A DNA stretch of 64,000 bases from Letharia columbiana (GCF_014066305.1 NW_023501064.1:276001-340000); one strand, 5' to 3'; shown: positions 1 through 12,856, numbered from the stretch's first letter. The notes: generated from the sequence alone by a model not told the origin. A program made the numbers and translations.

Positions 1-518
1 AGGACGTAAACGCCGAGAGTACTCTAAGTCCGAAGCTAAGATTAGGGTTCTAGAGCTGAGGGGACGCAAAACCAAGTTCACTACGACTGATTGCCAAAGT
101 GATGTTGGAAAGATCTAGACGCATGCTACGGTGGCAGCCATGAGTTTTTGCTGATGCTTACTTGATGTTCAGCGTATCACAGCTCCTGCTTTTCATGTGG
201 TCTACAAAAAAATTGAAGGCTCCAACAACCCACAGGATATGGGACTAGCAGTGCCAGTTGTGCCTTTGCTGGGTTTTAAACATGCTCTCGTGCGAGCGAC
301 GACAGCTTGGGAGCTTCGCCGGACTTTATGCTATGAATGCTTCCGGGGTCATGCGTCAAAGGTGACGTTAAGAGGATGTGATGGTACCGCGCCACGAAGA
401 AAAGCTCTTGTCAAGAGACCACTACGGATGCAAAGGCCGGGATCAGGATTTGACAGGGCCATGGCCACAGTGAGCCATTGTAGGACTGCATGAAATGTGA
501 AGCAAAGGGCGCGGGCTG
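1..518. other. Left edge, no assignable gene
   Basis: A short basic reading frame is open from the window edge to a TAG at 116-118 on the plus strand and could be the last codons of a gene lying to the left. Thirty-eight codons are too few to tell this from chance. From 119 to 518 I see no coding pattern. This stretch may hold the promoter and a presequence exon of the following ATPase gene. Confidence 0.3.
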
Positions 519-2109
519 ATGCTTGCTCCAGCGAATCCCGACATGTGGGGTCCTCTCAATGAGTACGATGAGCGAGTACAAACACGCCAGCTCAGAGAGG
601 ATGAGCACCAGCGAGGTAGAATTTTCCAAGTATCCCCGAAGCTGCACTACTGAGGTTCATGAATGATAGGAATCGTGCAGAGCCTTCAAGATCTTCACGA
701 TATGCTCAAAGACTACCACGCCCCTAAAGTCGTGCACCCAAGCATCGAGTCTTTGAAGTCACCTTCGCGGTCCCTCTTAGGATCCTTGTTCCACCGCCAG
801 CCTCCAAAGAAACGTACTCAATTACCTCCGAATCTACCGAAGGGGCTTTATATGTTTGGAGATGTCGGTAGTGGGAAGACGATGTTGATGGATATGTTTT
901 ATGATACTCTGCCGCATAATATCACTTCGAAGACGCGCATACATTTTCACAATTTCATGCAAGATGTACATAAGAGACTGCATGCGATGAAGATGGAGCA
1001 TGGGACTGATCTGGATGCTGTACGATATGTTGCTGCTGACATTGCTGAGAAGGGGAGCGTACTCTGTTTTGACGAGTTCCAATGTACAGATGTTGCTGAT
1101 GCTATGATTTTGAGAAGGTACGTAGCGCCATCGTCTCTTGGAGGTGCAATATCTGAAAAAGTGCAGTCTGCTTGAGGCTCTAATGTCTCACGGAGTAGTC
1201 CTCGTTACTACCTCGAATCGGCACCCTAATGACCTGTACAAAAATGGCATTCAACGCGAGTCGTTCATCCCCTGCATAAATTTGCTTAAAACTAGTCTTA
1301 GAGTCCTAAATCTCGACTCTACAACGGATTACAGAAAAATACCACGGCCACCTTCTGGCGTTTATCACCATCCTATGGACAAAGCTGCCATTTCCCACGC
1401 TGATAGGTGGTTTCGCTTCTTCGGTGACTTCGAGAACGACCCACCTCACGCTACGACTCAGCAAGTTTGGGGAAGGAATATCCAGATTCCCAAAGCCAGT
1501 GGAAGTGCGGCCATGTTTAAATTCGACGAATTGATTGGGAGAGCAACCGGCGCTGCCGACTATTTAGAGCTGATGAGGAGCTACCATGCTTTCGTAGTCA
1601 CGGGGGTACCGGGTATGACGCACCGAGAAAGGGACTTGGCAAGAAGATTTATTACATTCATTGACGCTGTTTACGAGAGTCGAGTAAGACTCCATATGTG
1701 CGCAACGCACATACATTGTTTTTATTAATCAAAGCAACAGGCGAAGTTGGTCCTCACGACTACGGTACCCCTTTTTCAGCTCTTCATGTCACCTGATGAA
1801 GTGGATGATGCCCTCGAAGGCGGCAGGAAGGCTGGCTCAGTCAAGCATGCAGAGGAACACGAAGGCGTGGACGATGTGATGCGGCAGATGATGGACGATC
1901 TCGGGATGAGCATGAATATGCTGAAGAACAGCAGCCTCTTTTCCGGCGACGAAGAAAGATTTGCCTTCTCCCGAGCCCTAAGCAGGTTGAGTTTGATGGG
2001 GAGTCAGGAATGGGTCGAGCAAGGTCTGGGAATGGAGGACCGAGGTGGGCTGGACGAAAAATTGGATTGGCAGAGATTGAGGTCGAGGTGGAGAGAAGAT
2101 AGTATGTGA
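519..2109 (+). CDS. AFG1: AFG1-like mitochondrial AAA ATPase
   Basis: Exons 519-615, 670-1117, 1167-1683 and 1741-2109 add up to 476 aa with all phases consistent. AFG1/LACE1 proteins are AAA ATPases of the mitochondrial inner membrane linked to turnover or quality control of respiratory chain subunits. Visible marks are the Walker A loop GDVGSGKT (about residues 96-103), the Walker B stretch LCFDEFQ (D167, E168), a sensor-like stretch TTSNRHP, and the family block QRESFIP that follows it. The C-terminal exon carries LFQLFMSPDE, also usual for the family. The ATG at 519 is the first in frame after a stop at 498. A mitochondrial presequence is not obvious, so a further upstream exon is possible. 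The three introns are 54, 49 and 57 nt. The family call is secure, the exact start is not. Confidence 0.88.
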
Positions 2110-2822
<713 letters not shown>

Positions 2823-4189
2823 ATGTCGCATCTCTGGCATCGTCCCAAAACCTCGGACGGAAACCTGCTTACTCCAGGTCACAAGGTTTCCTTCTCCGAC
2901 TCTTCCAAATCTTCCAACAAAAGAGATAGCGGCAGACCCTCCACCGCCTCCAATTCCCGCCCGTCTTCTCCAGCTGCCCCGCAGCCAAGAGCTGCTTCTC
3001 AACAGAGAAGGTCGTCTTCCACAAGAGCTTCTTCCCAGCAGATATGGGGAGACAATCGGAACTTTCAGCGCATCAATCGACAAAGTGAGGCATTGTGGCA
3101 GTATGTAGACCTTCATGCTCCGCTTGCACCACCTGCCACTGACCTCCTGCAAGATCCACTCTTGTATCTCCAACAGCCCCACAGCCTAAACCCTTTCTCA
3201 TCTATCACGACTCCTTCCTTCCCCTCCTTGGGCCCAATCCGACTCTTCAACTCCTAATACACGACCCCCGCGCTCCCTATTTCCATGAAGCTGGCGTCTT
3301 CCACCCTCCAACCAACACCCTCTTCATAACCTCAAACCAGCTTGAAGACTCCTCTCCGGACGCGGTTACCACTCGCAACAAGACAATCGTCATCACCAAA
3401 ATCGAGTTTTTCTCTCCCACCGATTTCACGCGCGACAAGGTACGATGCCCAGAGCGCAATTACATGGCCAATGGCGGAACCAACTACCGCGATGGCCTCA
3501 TCATCTGTGCGCAAGGTTCACTCCGTGAACCCTCTGGCCTTATATATATGGAAGCCAAACGGCCCCATAAAACCACTACTCTCCTCAATAACTACCATTC
3601 ACGCCCCTTCAACTCTCCCAACGACGTCGTTGTCCACTCTGACGGCTCGATCTGGTTCACAGATCCAATCTACGGCTATGAGCAAGGTTTCCGACCCAAA
3701 CCACAACTACCGCAGCTTGTTTACCGCTTTGACCCCAGCACAGGCGATATCAGAGTGGTAGCGGACGGTTTCGGCAGGCCAAATGGCATCTGTTTTTGCC
3801 CAGACGAAACCACAGTCTACATCACCGATACCGATCTCATCCATGGCGACGGTAACACCGATTACCGTCGCGCTGCCACTATATACGCATACTCCGTTCT
3901 TTGGGAACATGACTCCCCTTACCTGACCAATCGCCGGGTGTTTGCCTATGCGGACACGGGTGCGCCGGATGGCATCAAATGTGATGTGTTCGGCAACGTG
4001 TACAGCGGCTGCGGAGACGGTATAAACATCTGGAATCCGGCTGGGATGCTGATTGGGAAAATACAGATAGAGGGTGGTTGTGCGAATTTCTGCTTCGGAA
4101 GGAACGGCGAGATGTGGTGTTTTGGGGAGTTCAAGCTTTGGAGGGTGAAGATGGGGGACGAGACGAGAGGGGCGTTGTTGGGAGTTTGA
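2823..4189 (+). CDS. SMP-30/gluconolactonase-like protein
   Basis: Two exons, 2823-3084 and 3177-4189, give 424 aa. The second exon is an SMP-30/gluconolactonase/LRE-like beta-propeller: blocks FHEAGVF, TNTLFITSNQ, MANGGTNY, FNSPNDVVVHSDGSIWFTDP, FGRPNGICF, GAPDGIKCD and CANFCFGRNGEMW are in the usual order. Family members open lactone rings with a bound divalent metal; the substrate here cannot be told. The first exon is odd: about 87 residues rich in Ser, Arg and Pro with no family resemblance. The junction (donor at 3085, acceptor ending 3176) was chosen because it keeps phase and leads into PQPKPFLIYHDSF, which looks like the normal start of the domain. Another upstream exon or a later start is possible, so the domain call is firm and the N-terminus is not. 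No signal peptide is evident. Confidence 0.82.
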
Positions 4190-6485
4190 GTTGAGAAGGG
4201 GAAAGAGCGGGAAAGCTTGCAGTGCGTGCATGAAGAAAGGTGTGGCGCAATATATGTACGTGCGATGTGGACCGCACTACGTCTCCAAGCCTATATGGGA
4301 ACAGATATGCGGGGAGGGCATGCCTAGTGTTGTTGTCAGCATGACGAGAAGCCTGTAGCGATGACAAGTCTTTGATGTTATGGTTGGGAGGATCTGTGGC
4401 TTTTCAGAGATCTTGCATGTCGATATCAAACTATCTAGCGAGTACAGTGATTGAATGACTTCGATAAGCCAATGATTTTTTTTTGGAGCGATCAACAGAT
4501 CTATTCTCAGGCTTGGCTCACGAGATTCGGGAGAGAGCACAAACGCGTGGAAGGAGCAAAATGAGATGTTAATTATAGAACTCAATAAGAAGCCTTCTTG
4601 CTTCCCTCGCGGGAGTGTGGTATAACCCCCCTTCACTGGGGTCTTCGTAGGTGGTCGGCTTGAGGTTACTCAACGCTCCCCCTGAGCGTTTTGAAATTTC
4701 GGTAGTCGGTTCGCAATACCCCTTTTTCCATTCTGCGGACTTTTGAAGATCGGATTCGAGACGTGTTGTAGCGACTGAGGAGATTCATATCCTCGGGATT
4801 CGGCCCTTGGGATAATGTGCGAGTAGAGCAGCTTATGCACCGGAACGAGCTTTTTGCGTGGGAATTAGTTATCATGATCGGTAACCAGATTCTCGGCGGT
4901 TGCCTCAAAGCAGGCTAGTGAAAAGTAGTCAGAGTATTGGGGGTTTTTTGCTTGATTTTGCATAAGCATGAGGGAACATATGAAGCATCCAGAGCTATCG
5001 TGATCGAATGAGAGGGTTTTCTAAAGAGACAACTTAACGCACATTGAAGGGGACGAGGACTTGTTACGTCTTGAGGTGTGGAAGAGTTCGAACGTCAGGG
5101 AAAGCCCTTGCACAAGGAACGGTGTCTTGGTTTGTTGACTTTCCGGGGGCAGCAGTCACGAGAACGAAATGACGTTAGAGATCGAGAAATCTGTATCTCA
5201 AGTCAGATGATTGTTCGAAGGTTCTGGTGACGTTAGCCATGGCTTATATCGCTGGCTTGATATGATTTTGCAAAGCAAGAGCAACGCAGTGTGAGTTAGC
5301 TCGGCGCCCCAGGTCCTCGTCAAGTGTGCACCATATCTCTGTCTTACCTCCCGGCAAGCCTCGAAGCGTCCACCAGGCACCATTGAAGCGTACACATCCC
5401 TATCGTGTTCCCAACTCAGCTCAAGAAGTCTCGCCAGCTCCCTATTGACTTTGTCTTAGCTCCAACACCAAATTCTGTCCCCCCCAAGTCCAGTAGAAAC
5501 CCCGTTTGTAGCATCTTCCTTATACCATGGTCGAGCATCCTTTTCTTCTGCAGCAGGGTTGCCCATCAGATAAGCCTCCTTGAGCTCTTCCCATCCAGTG
5601 GTGCCTCCATCGTCTTCAGCCGGTCCGTATCCCTCGCCATCGATGCAGCTGGAAAGCCCGGGAGGTCTGGAAGGAAATTTAGCTTATTTGAATAAACAGT
5701 ATGGGAGACAGCTATGTTGCAAGTCTGCAAGCTGTTTCTGCTCTGAAAGGTGAGGAGAGATTGCTCTTTGTCTTGAAACCACCAGCCACAGGTCCACAGG
5801 TCCACTCCAATAACGAAAATTTTCCAGCCTGTTGTTTGAATGGCAGAGATATTAGTAGATACTATCGAATTACCTAGGATTTAGTCAAAGACATCGCGAG
5901 GTTGGTAAATTTTGACAGAGTTAACGTTGATCGTCTTTCACCATCTCTCAACTGTTGTGAAGAAGGGGCTTGATGATGAACCTCTCAATCTATCTCATCT
6001 CTTCGTCTCTTGACGGTATATGAGAGATGTTTGAAGCCGAATTTGCACTCATGTCCGATTGCAGTCATTGGTATCTTGCGGCTTGACTAACGTTTGAACC
6101 ATGAGGCTGGGAAAATACACTCAACTCACTTTCTCACTTGTAGTATTTCCTCTCGGGTTGTTCTTCTTCTTCTTTTCCGTCAACTTGATGAGAATAGACT
6201 TTTCATGGTGGGGACATTTTGTAATTGATAGCCAAGCCCAAGAGAGAAGCCCTAATCAGATAGCTACATGTAGTTATAAAGCGGGTCTGGTTTTAACCCC
6301 GCAATCTACAGGGTTGACCTTGGGTTGTCTCGAAGCTCTTTCTTGGAGTCACTGCACATTCGTGAGCTGAGGCTGTGGCAGAGAAAGGAAGCCAAGGCAG
6401 TCTTATCAGCCAGGCTTCCCAGACTCTTACACCTCTTCTGACAAGATAACCACGCTATAATATGACCTTATAGTTTGCCAACATC
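4190..6485. other. Long intergenic region with a possible coding remnant
   Basis: No complete gene is recognised in 2.3 kb. On the minus strand at about 5690-5466 one frame reads like protein (GWEELKEAYLMGNPAAEE, then RPWYKEDATNG). It loses its frame at a run of seven G at about 5479-5485; across that run the neighbouring frame continues as EFGVGAKTKSIGSW and stops shortly after. I do not recognise the product. This may be a decayed gene, or a real one with an indel in the homopolymer. Confidence 0.3.
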
Positions 6486-9400
6486 ATGCTTTCATCACGC
6501 AAGGCTCTTGAGCCTCGAAGCGTGCAAGTTTCGACAACAAGAATCATCCTATTGAGCCAAGTAAGGACCGGATCATCCTCCTCCTTCTTCTCCTCCTTTC
6601 ATCGCCAATTCTCATGGGGCTCGGAGCACAAAAACATCACGAGCCGTTCAGGCAAGGTATGCAAAGGATTCAGCACTCAAGATTTTGCCGGGAAAGACGT
6701 GACTCATAAGCAACTCTACCGGAGCACTTTCTGGGGTAATCGCCATCTTCGCCGATACCTTCCGAGGTATGCCTCCATACAAGAATGGCGATTCTCGAGC
6801 TCTTGGGGAAAGAAGCCCGAGACACTCTCTAGCTCAAAGAACAAGGCCGAGGCAAGTGAAGAAGAAGGAGATTGGTATACCAGGTGGGAAAAGCAAAAAT
6901 CGAGACAATACGAAGACTTTATAAGGAAAGTAGAGCACGATCCATATACAGCCTTATTTGGCAAGAGTTGGCTGAACTTCAGTGGCGAAACTTCTGAGCC
7001 CAAAGTAGCCCGGAACCCGTCTCCTAGTACTCTCAAGGAAGGCTCCGTATCAAAGAATGAAAAGACCCCAGAGGAATGGCCTTCGAAATCAAGGTCCAGT
7101 AGCACGAAGATCTCTGAGAATAAGGACATTTGTGGAAGACAGTCAACGAGCGAGACGATGCCTAGTCAGGAACATCATCAGGAATACGACATTGACCCAA
7201 TCACAAATCGGAAAGTTTTGAAGACGTCTGCCTCTCAAGTGTCATCGGTTGGGCATATAAAGCCTCAAGTCAAGGATGTAGAAAAAGCCTCCGAAATGTT
7301 TTTCAAACGCTGGAATTTTGTCTCCCCAACCCTTTTGGACCGTCCCTTTATCATGGTAGAACACGCGCAATCTTTATCAAATTCGTACCCGCCAAGCAAA
7401 GACACTCCTCCTCTTAAGCCACATAATGGGAATGGATGGCTTGCGCAGGAAGGCTTCGGCAATTTTCAAGAGCCTAAAGTTGATGCTCAACCAATATTAA
7501 AAAGTCATGGTGTCAAATCGAACATCACGGCTACGAAGATCGAGAGTGCTCTAGACCGGCATTTGAGGAGCAAAGGCACCAATGAAAAGGAAAACAACGA
7601 CCGCCCACAATTGCAATACAAGCCCAAGGAGAACAAGACCGATGATGTTGACCTGCTTCGACCAAGTGATGTGAGAGCTTCGGCAGGACTCCGCGGTAAC
7701 TCACTCAAAGAGACTGACGTCGATAAGCAAGCACGACGGCAGAAATTGGAGAAGAACTATGAGAGCCGTTCTCTAGACAACGGGAGTCTGTTAGCCGGAG
7801 AAGCTGAAAGCAACAAGCTTGTGCAAAAGAGAGAGGCTCGTCCTGCAGAGAAGAGCACAGCAACAGAGCTCCGTTTTGCCTCCTGGTTGAAAGGAACACT
7901 GCAGGATGCAGAGCTCAGCGACCAAGAAGTTTCGAAAGGCACGTCTGCCGTAGGGGTAAACGAACTCTCAGATGTGAGGGCCTCTGATCCTGTTTATGTC
8001 GACCAGGCACCAAATTCGAAGCCAGTGTCCAGGGATGAGCCTGTCTCTGAATCATCGAATGCGGTAGCTTCTGAGGCGCAAGCTGAGGCCAGAGACAAAG
8101 CCAGCAAGCTGAAGGCTCAGATTGTGCCCTTTAAAGCCAAGCTGGATGCCATGAAAGCAGACTACGACTCTCTGCGACAGCAGTGGCTTCAAGAAACCCG
8201 AAGGGTGAAAGAGAAAGCTGCGAAGAAAGAGGAGGAGGTGGTGAAGGCTCAGAAAGTCGCGAAGAAGGCCCGAGAGATCCACGAAGAAGAAATAAAGACT
8301 CAAAAGGTAGCTATGGAGGCAATGGAGATGCGTAGTGGCCATGGAAGTACCAATACGGCCAAGACCGCTTTCGCTAAGGGCATGGGAAACGATGATGGCG
8401 AAAAGCCAGCTCCTCGTCGGCTACAAAGCTTCCTTCAAGGCGAGGGCGATATGGCAAGCAATGTTCATGAATTTGCAGGTAGAGATCGATGGTACAAGCG
8501 AAAAGCACCACATGCCATGGATGCAAAGGACGTTGAAATGGACGCTAAGCTTCAGAAACTCGCAACGGACAGAGCTTTGATTCGTGAAGTCAGGGGTATC
8601 TACGAAGATACTTACGGGACCATTGACACGAAACATCGCCAGCCTCACGTCCTTTCAAGTCCTCTGCCAGAACCATCTGGTCAATCCATCGCTTCATCTG
8701 GGAATGCCGCTCTACATGCTCAGCTTGCTTCGAGTGCCGCAAGCATAATAAAACCCGCACGAGGCCTAGACAAACTTCAAATTTCAGATGCGTTGAAGAT
8801 TATTCAGAAGTTATTTGGTCAGCTGCGTGAGGCTCAGTCTAATATCCATGAATACCGCTGTCAAACAAAGCAAGCTTTGGGTCCCAGCGACCAAAACACC
8901 AGTGTGTTCGAAACGCCCAGTGCGTTCGAGGAGAGCGTCACACAAATTGTGAGGACTTCAGGACAACTAGCCCGAGTCGGAGCTGGCGGCACCATCGGTC
9001 AGGGCTCCGTTGAAGCAATCGCCGCGGCCGACTCGAAGGAACCCACGATCAACCGTCCGCTTTCGATGACAGCAACAAAGTCTACCAACCTTGAAATTCG
9101 GGAAGCTAAAAAGCTGAACACTTATTGCATCCTCGCCTACGACTCAGCTACTCAAAAGGTCAAATCTGCCGAGGCTACCATGCTCGCACCGTTTTCAAAG
9201 GAGCAATCGCTACTACCCCTGGACGCGCTTAATCGTGTGAGTAATCCCGGCAAGTTTCTTCCTCATGTCATGTCTCTTAGAGACAAAGGATATGAGCCTG
9301 TCTCCGGTACCAGCAACATCCTTGTGTTCAAGAAAGAGGTTGCTCCACAAGAGTTAGCAGAGATCAAGAAGGCGGATCAGCAGAAAGTTAAAGAAGCCGA

Positions 9401-9746
9401 GAAGCAGGCTGTGGAGAAGATTGAGAGGGAAGAGGAGCAAGCCCGTAAGACAGCAGTGGACGGTATCAAAAACAAGGAGCAGCCCTTCGAGGAAGCCCAG
9501 AGGCAGCAGTCTACTTCATCAGCATCACCAAGCCACACGTCGAGTGACAAAGTGCGTAGGCAGGAGACAGTGTTCTCAGGATCTCGGCCGGGGAGATGGG
9601 TAGACCACAGCGTCAAGCCGAAGAAGAGCAAGCGAGCCGCAGTCCGACGTCGTAAGACTATGAACCGTATGTTCATGGCCGGTGCCTTTACTGCAGCATG
9701 CTGCTACTGCGTGGGTGTGGCATCTGAGATGATGCATAGCTGGTGA
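6486..9746 (+). CDS. Large predicted mitochondrial protein with C-terminal membrane segment
   Basis: A single uninterrupted reading frame of 1086 aa. The N-terminus is rich in Arg, Ser and Thr with few acidic residues (MLSSRKALEPRSVQVSTTR), which fits a mitochondrial presequence. The middle is long, hydrophilic and low in complexity, with charged Lys/Glu stretches at about residues 540-620 and 960-1000 that look like coiled coil. More conserved-looking blocks come late, such as LNTYCILAYDSATQKV and NPGKFLPHVMSLRDKGYEPV. Next is a basic stretch (KPKKSKRAAVRRRK), then a hydrophobic helix near the end (MFMAGAFTAACCYCVGVAS). From memory this layout occurs in a pan-Pezizomycotina family annotated only as a serine/threonine-rich protein, with no known function. 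Reading: targeted to mitochondria and anchored by its tail. The location is inference. Confidence 0.8.
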   Translation: MLSSRKALEPRSVQVSTTRIILLSQVRTGSSSSFFSSFHRQFSWGSEHKNITSRSGKVCKGFSTQDFAGKDVTHKQLYRSTFWGNRHLRRYLPRYASIQEWRFSSSWGKKPETLSSSKNKAEASEEEGDWYTRWEKQKSRQYEDFIRKVEHDPYTALFGKSWLNFSGETSEPKVARNPSPSTLKEGSVSKNEKTPEEWPSKSRSSSTKISENKDICGRQSTSETMPSQEHHQEYDIDPITNRKVLKTSASQVSSVGHIKPQVKDVEKASEMFFKRWNFVSPTLLDRPFIMVEHAQSLSNSYPPSKDTPPLKPHNGNGWLAQEGFGNFQEPKVDAQPILKSHGVKSNITATKIESALDRHLRSKGTNEKENNDRPQLQYKPKENKTDDVDLLRPSDVRASAGLRGNSLKETDVDKQARRQKLEKNYESRSLDNGSLLAGEAESNKLVQKREARPAEKSTATELRFASWLKGTLQDAELSDQEVSKGTSAVGVNELSDVRASDPVYVDQAPNSKPVSRDEPVSESSNAVASEAQAEARDKASKLKAQIVPFKAKLDAMKADYDSLRQQWLQETRRVKEKAAKKEEEVVKAQKVAKKAREIHEEEIKTQKVAMEAMEMRSGHGSTNTAKTAFAKGMGNDDGEKPAPRRLQSFLQGEGDMASNVHEFAGRDRWYKRKAPHAMDAKDVEMDAKLQKLATDRALIREVRGIYEDTYGTIDTKHRQPHVLSSPLPEPSGQSIASSGNAALHAQLASSAASIIKPARGLDKLQISDALKIIQKLFGQLREAQSNIHEYRCQTKQALGPSDQNTSVFETPSAFEESVTQIVRTSGQLARVGAGGTIGQGSVEAIAAADSKEPTINRPLSMTATKSTNLEIREAKKLNTYCILAYDSATQKVKSAEATMLAPFSKEQSLLPLDALNRVSNPGKFLPHVMSLRDKGYEPVSGTSNILVFKKEVAPQELAEIKKADQQKVKEAEKQAVEKIEREEEQARKTAVDGIKNKEQPFEEAQRQQSTSSASPSHTSSDKVRRQETVFSGSRPGRWVDHSVKPKKSKRAAVRRRKTMNRMFMAGAFTAACCYCVGVASEMMHSW

Positions 9747-12700
9747 TGAGAATTGGGAGGAGGTCATGGAGCACAGAGAGAATGGAGTCAGGACGGCGCT
9801 CTGTGAATATTGATGGATAAACAGGCACGTTTGGATCACGTCGTCACTAGGGTATGAGCAGAGATCGCGGAGCAAATGCTTTTTTTCTCACGTGCAGTGC
9901 AGCAATTTCGAATGACAACAACGTACTCTCGGCTCATCATTTCGTAGCATCAATGAAGGTCACTTGCATCGAATAACGCATCAGGCCTGCTCTCTTGACT
10001 TATACAAAGCCAAAAGAAAAGGAGCGCCTGTCATTTCTTTCCTTCAAGCAGTAATACAGTCACTAAGGAGCATCTATGCTATGCTTGACTAAAAAACAAC
10101 GGGCCTTTTTTTTTTGTTACAGAATTGTAGCTTAGTGTCCCCGCGAAGTGGCAAGAATAGTTTGTTGCAAGCACGAGAGTGAGTATCAAAGACTGTCTGA
10201 TTGTCTTTCCTCGTTGCAGGAATATGCTTGTCCACTTGGCATTCTGGTTTCGAGAACCGAGGCTTGCCAACAAATGTTTCTCGTATCAAAGAGACGACCT
10301 GTGCACCTTAATTTGATGAATGGAATTAGGAGTGGTGATCGTAGTCATCATTTCACCTTTGTTCTAGCAGGGTAGTCCCGCTGTTGGTGTTGGGTCCTTC
10401 CGGGCTTCAGTAGAATTCGCAGCCGACATGAACTGCAAGAACACGGAAAAGAAAGGGTGGGCGCGCGTTTCTTTTTGTAGATGTGGAGCAGGAAACAGGA
10501 AGGGCAATTTGGTCGGACCACGGTTCGAACTAGACTTCCAATTGTTTCAACCTCGGAAGATTTCCAGCCTCATGAATCCTACCAACTCTAGGGACGGGTT
10601 CAGGTCGATGCTGCCTCGTCCCTCGCAGATTCCTTCGAGGCTTGGATGAGTCCAGTCAGCAATGGAAAAGCCGCTGTCCCCAACCCGTCGGCTATTCATT
10701 CTTCAGCAGTCAGTAGTATGCGCACAGCCTGCAAAAGCAATGCAGCTGCAGCGCAGTGTTCCGAACGGTTGATAGGTGATGTACGGGGTACATCTCCAAG
10801 CTTTGGGGACCCGAAGCACTTTTGATTGGGGATTACTGCCGGATGAGCGTGGGTGCTTGCTCCTTTTTCCAGCAGACGCACAGGAGGACATGGACGCAGA
10901 CTCACCCTTTCCTACAGTCAGCAAACCTTTGACCGTTGGATGCAGCAACGTATTGTGGCCTCGTGTTAGCTGCTACGCCCCAGATTAAAGTGAAATGAGC
11001 TCTTCTCTCTCTGTCTCTCCCTCGGACGGACTCTTTCACCAAATTTCGGCACGGTCCCACCCCAGTTTTCTTATTACTCTTGCAACGGTCTCATGGAGCC
11101 ATTATTCAGTGCATCGTTCGCAGCATCCTCATGATAACTTACCTAGATAATTGGCATTTGCGGGTAGAGCTTCAACCCCAGATGCTTATTGCGACGCACA
11201 CGTGTGTTTTCTTGCGCCATTCTCGGGCAGTGAACCAATGAGGCAGGGCTACGCCGTTCGAAGTGCATAAAAGTAAGGGTACTTTAAGCCTTGTACCTGC
11301 CGCTAGTCTCTTCGTCCCAGCGGTCCACTTAAATCTCTTCAGGACACCCGCCAAAGTGAGCGGATTATTACGTTAGGTACCTTGTCACTCATCAGTCAAG
11401 GCGTTGAATACCGCTACGACTATAAGGTACTTTACATGTACCCATCGAACAAGTACAAGTAACCAAGTAACCAAGTCACCGTCAAAGGGAGATCGACGAC
11501 ACCTTCACCGTAGACGTGTGTACTTTAGCTTGTCATCGCTGTCCGCAATATTGTTGTTGTTGGAACACCTACTCCGTAAAGTACTTTACGGTATTCTGAG
11601 GGAATAGGCGCAGAAGGGATTAGTTAGTTCCATAGATAGAATTTTACCAAAGGACTTACTCTAGAGGACCCTTACAAGTTACAACGATCTAAGCCACAGG
11701 AATTTTAGACTATTCCCTAAACAGCCCTAGCTTACTTTACTTTACCTTCCATTTGGGCCATGTTGCAGTTTTGATTTCATTCCCTCTTGGCAAAAGTAAT
11801 TAGCGGGAACTTCCCCCTAGACTACCTTACCTTACCTTACCCTTCCATTCAATCTCCCAACTCCAAAGACGCAACGACAATCAATTTCATCGCCTTCCTC
11901 CCTCCTCCTCCTCCTCCTCCTACTACTACTGACCGACAGCAGACGTGCAAGCGACTCCGAGCACAGACAATTCCATCTCCTGGTCGTGGAGGAACGCCGA
12001 CGAATAGAGGAGCCAAAGACATCCGTCCCATTGCCAGAATTCAAATCTCCATTACCCTTTCCGCCCGACGCTTCTGACAGTCCTCCACGCTCTTTAAATG
12101 CTGCATCTTCATACATTCGTTTGACCTTTTCCATCCGTCGCGACAATCCTGAGATCGAGGGTTGTGATAGGATACCGGTGGAAGTTGGGTACGTGGTGGC
12201 AGACGACCGTCAAATCTTTTACATCGCAATCAACTCAACTCTCTTCAACACGGCCTCACGACTCTCCAATAACAACGATCCTCTCCAAAATCACCTAGGA
12301 TTCGGCGTGTTCTGGAACGTGGTGGGGATAACGTTGGAATAAAGAGAGGGAACGCTTTGTTGGAAATCCGAACATGTGGCTATAGATAGGATTGGTCAAC
12401 AAAGAACGAGGTGAAGGTCGCGGGCATTTCTGACTGCTGCCGACGCCCCTTGGTCTGTGGAATACTTCGTTCGCAAAGATACTCCAGTCTTTCTCAAGAA
12501 TCCAAAGAAGGGGTCAACATCGAAGGCCTGCGAAGGGACACAGGCATCAAGCTCCTCCTTTCTTCTTCTGGGCCCTTGTGCCCTTTACACTCTTTTAGAA
12601 GTAAGTTTACCACTGTCCGTACCGGCCAGACTGGAGTGCTTGCACCACGACTCTACTGGCACCAAGCTTCGTTCACTGACACTCATATCGCAGCCACGAT

Positions 12701-12856
12701 CTTTTCAACCTTGACTTGTCAAGTTCACTCGTTTATCTTCTTCCTGACAGTAAGTGCTAGTCTTACGCCGATGAATACAACATCTGATGAGGCTGAAGGC
12801 GTCAACATCATCTACATCACCAATCTATTCTATTAATAAAGATCTATTCCTCCATC
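9747..12856. other. Long upstream region of the mucin gene
   Basis: About 3.1 kb without a recognisable gene. A plus-strand frame at 11986-12342 (118 codons) and another at 12411-12836 are open but resemble nothing I know, and the second probably lies in the 5' leader of the mucin gene. Short pyrimidine tracts and CTTAC repeats (about 11823-11841) occur. The cluster of GTACTTTA sites is listed separately. A very long regulatory region or leader would fit a signalling gene, but that is inference. Confidence 0.45.
11279..11591. promoter_or_regulatory. Cluster of GTACTTTA motifs with an 18-bp palindrome
   Basis: GTACTTTA occurs at 11279-11286, 11427-11434, 11520-11527 and 11581-11588. The last overlaps its own reverse complement (11577-11584) and so forms a perfect 18-bp palindrome at 11574-11591. 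Four copies in about 310 bp is more than expected by chance for an 8-mer. A binding site for a dimeric factor controlling the downstream mucin gene is one reading. The factor is unknown and the distance to the start codon is over 1.2 kb. Confidence 0.35.

Noticed and set aside
197..493. 98-codon plus-strand frame before the ATPase
   Set aside because: No recognisable pattern, wrong frame for the ATPase N-terminus, and unusual composition.
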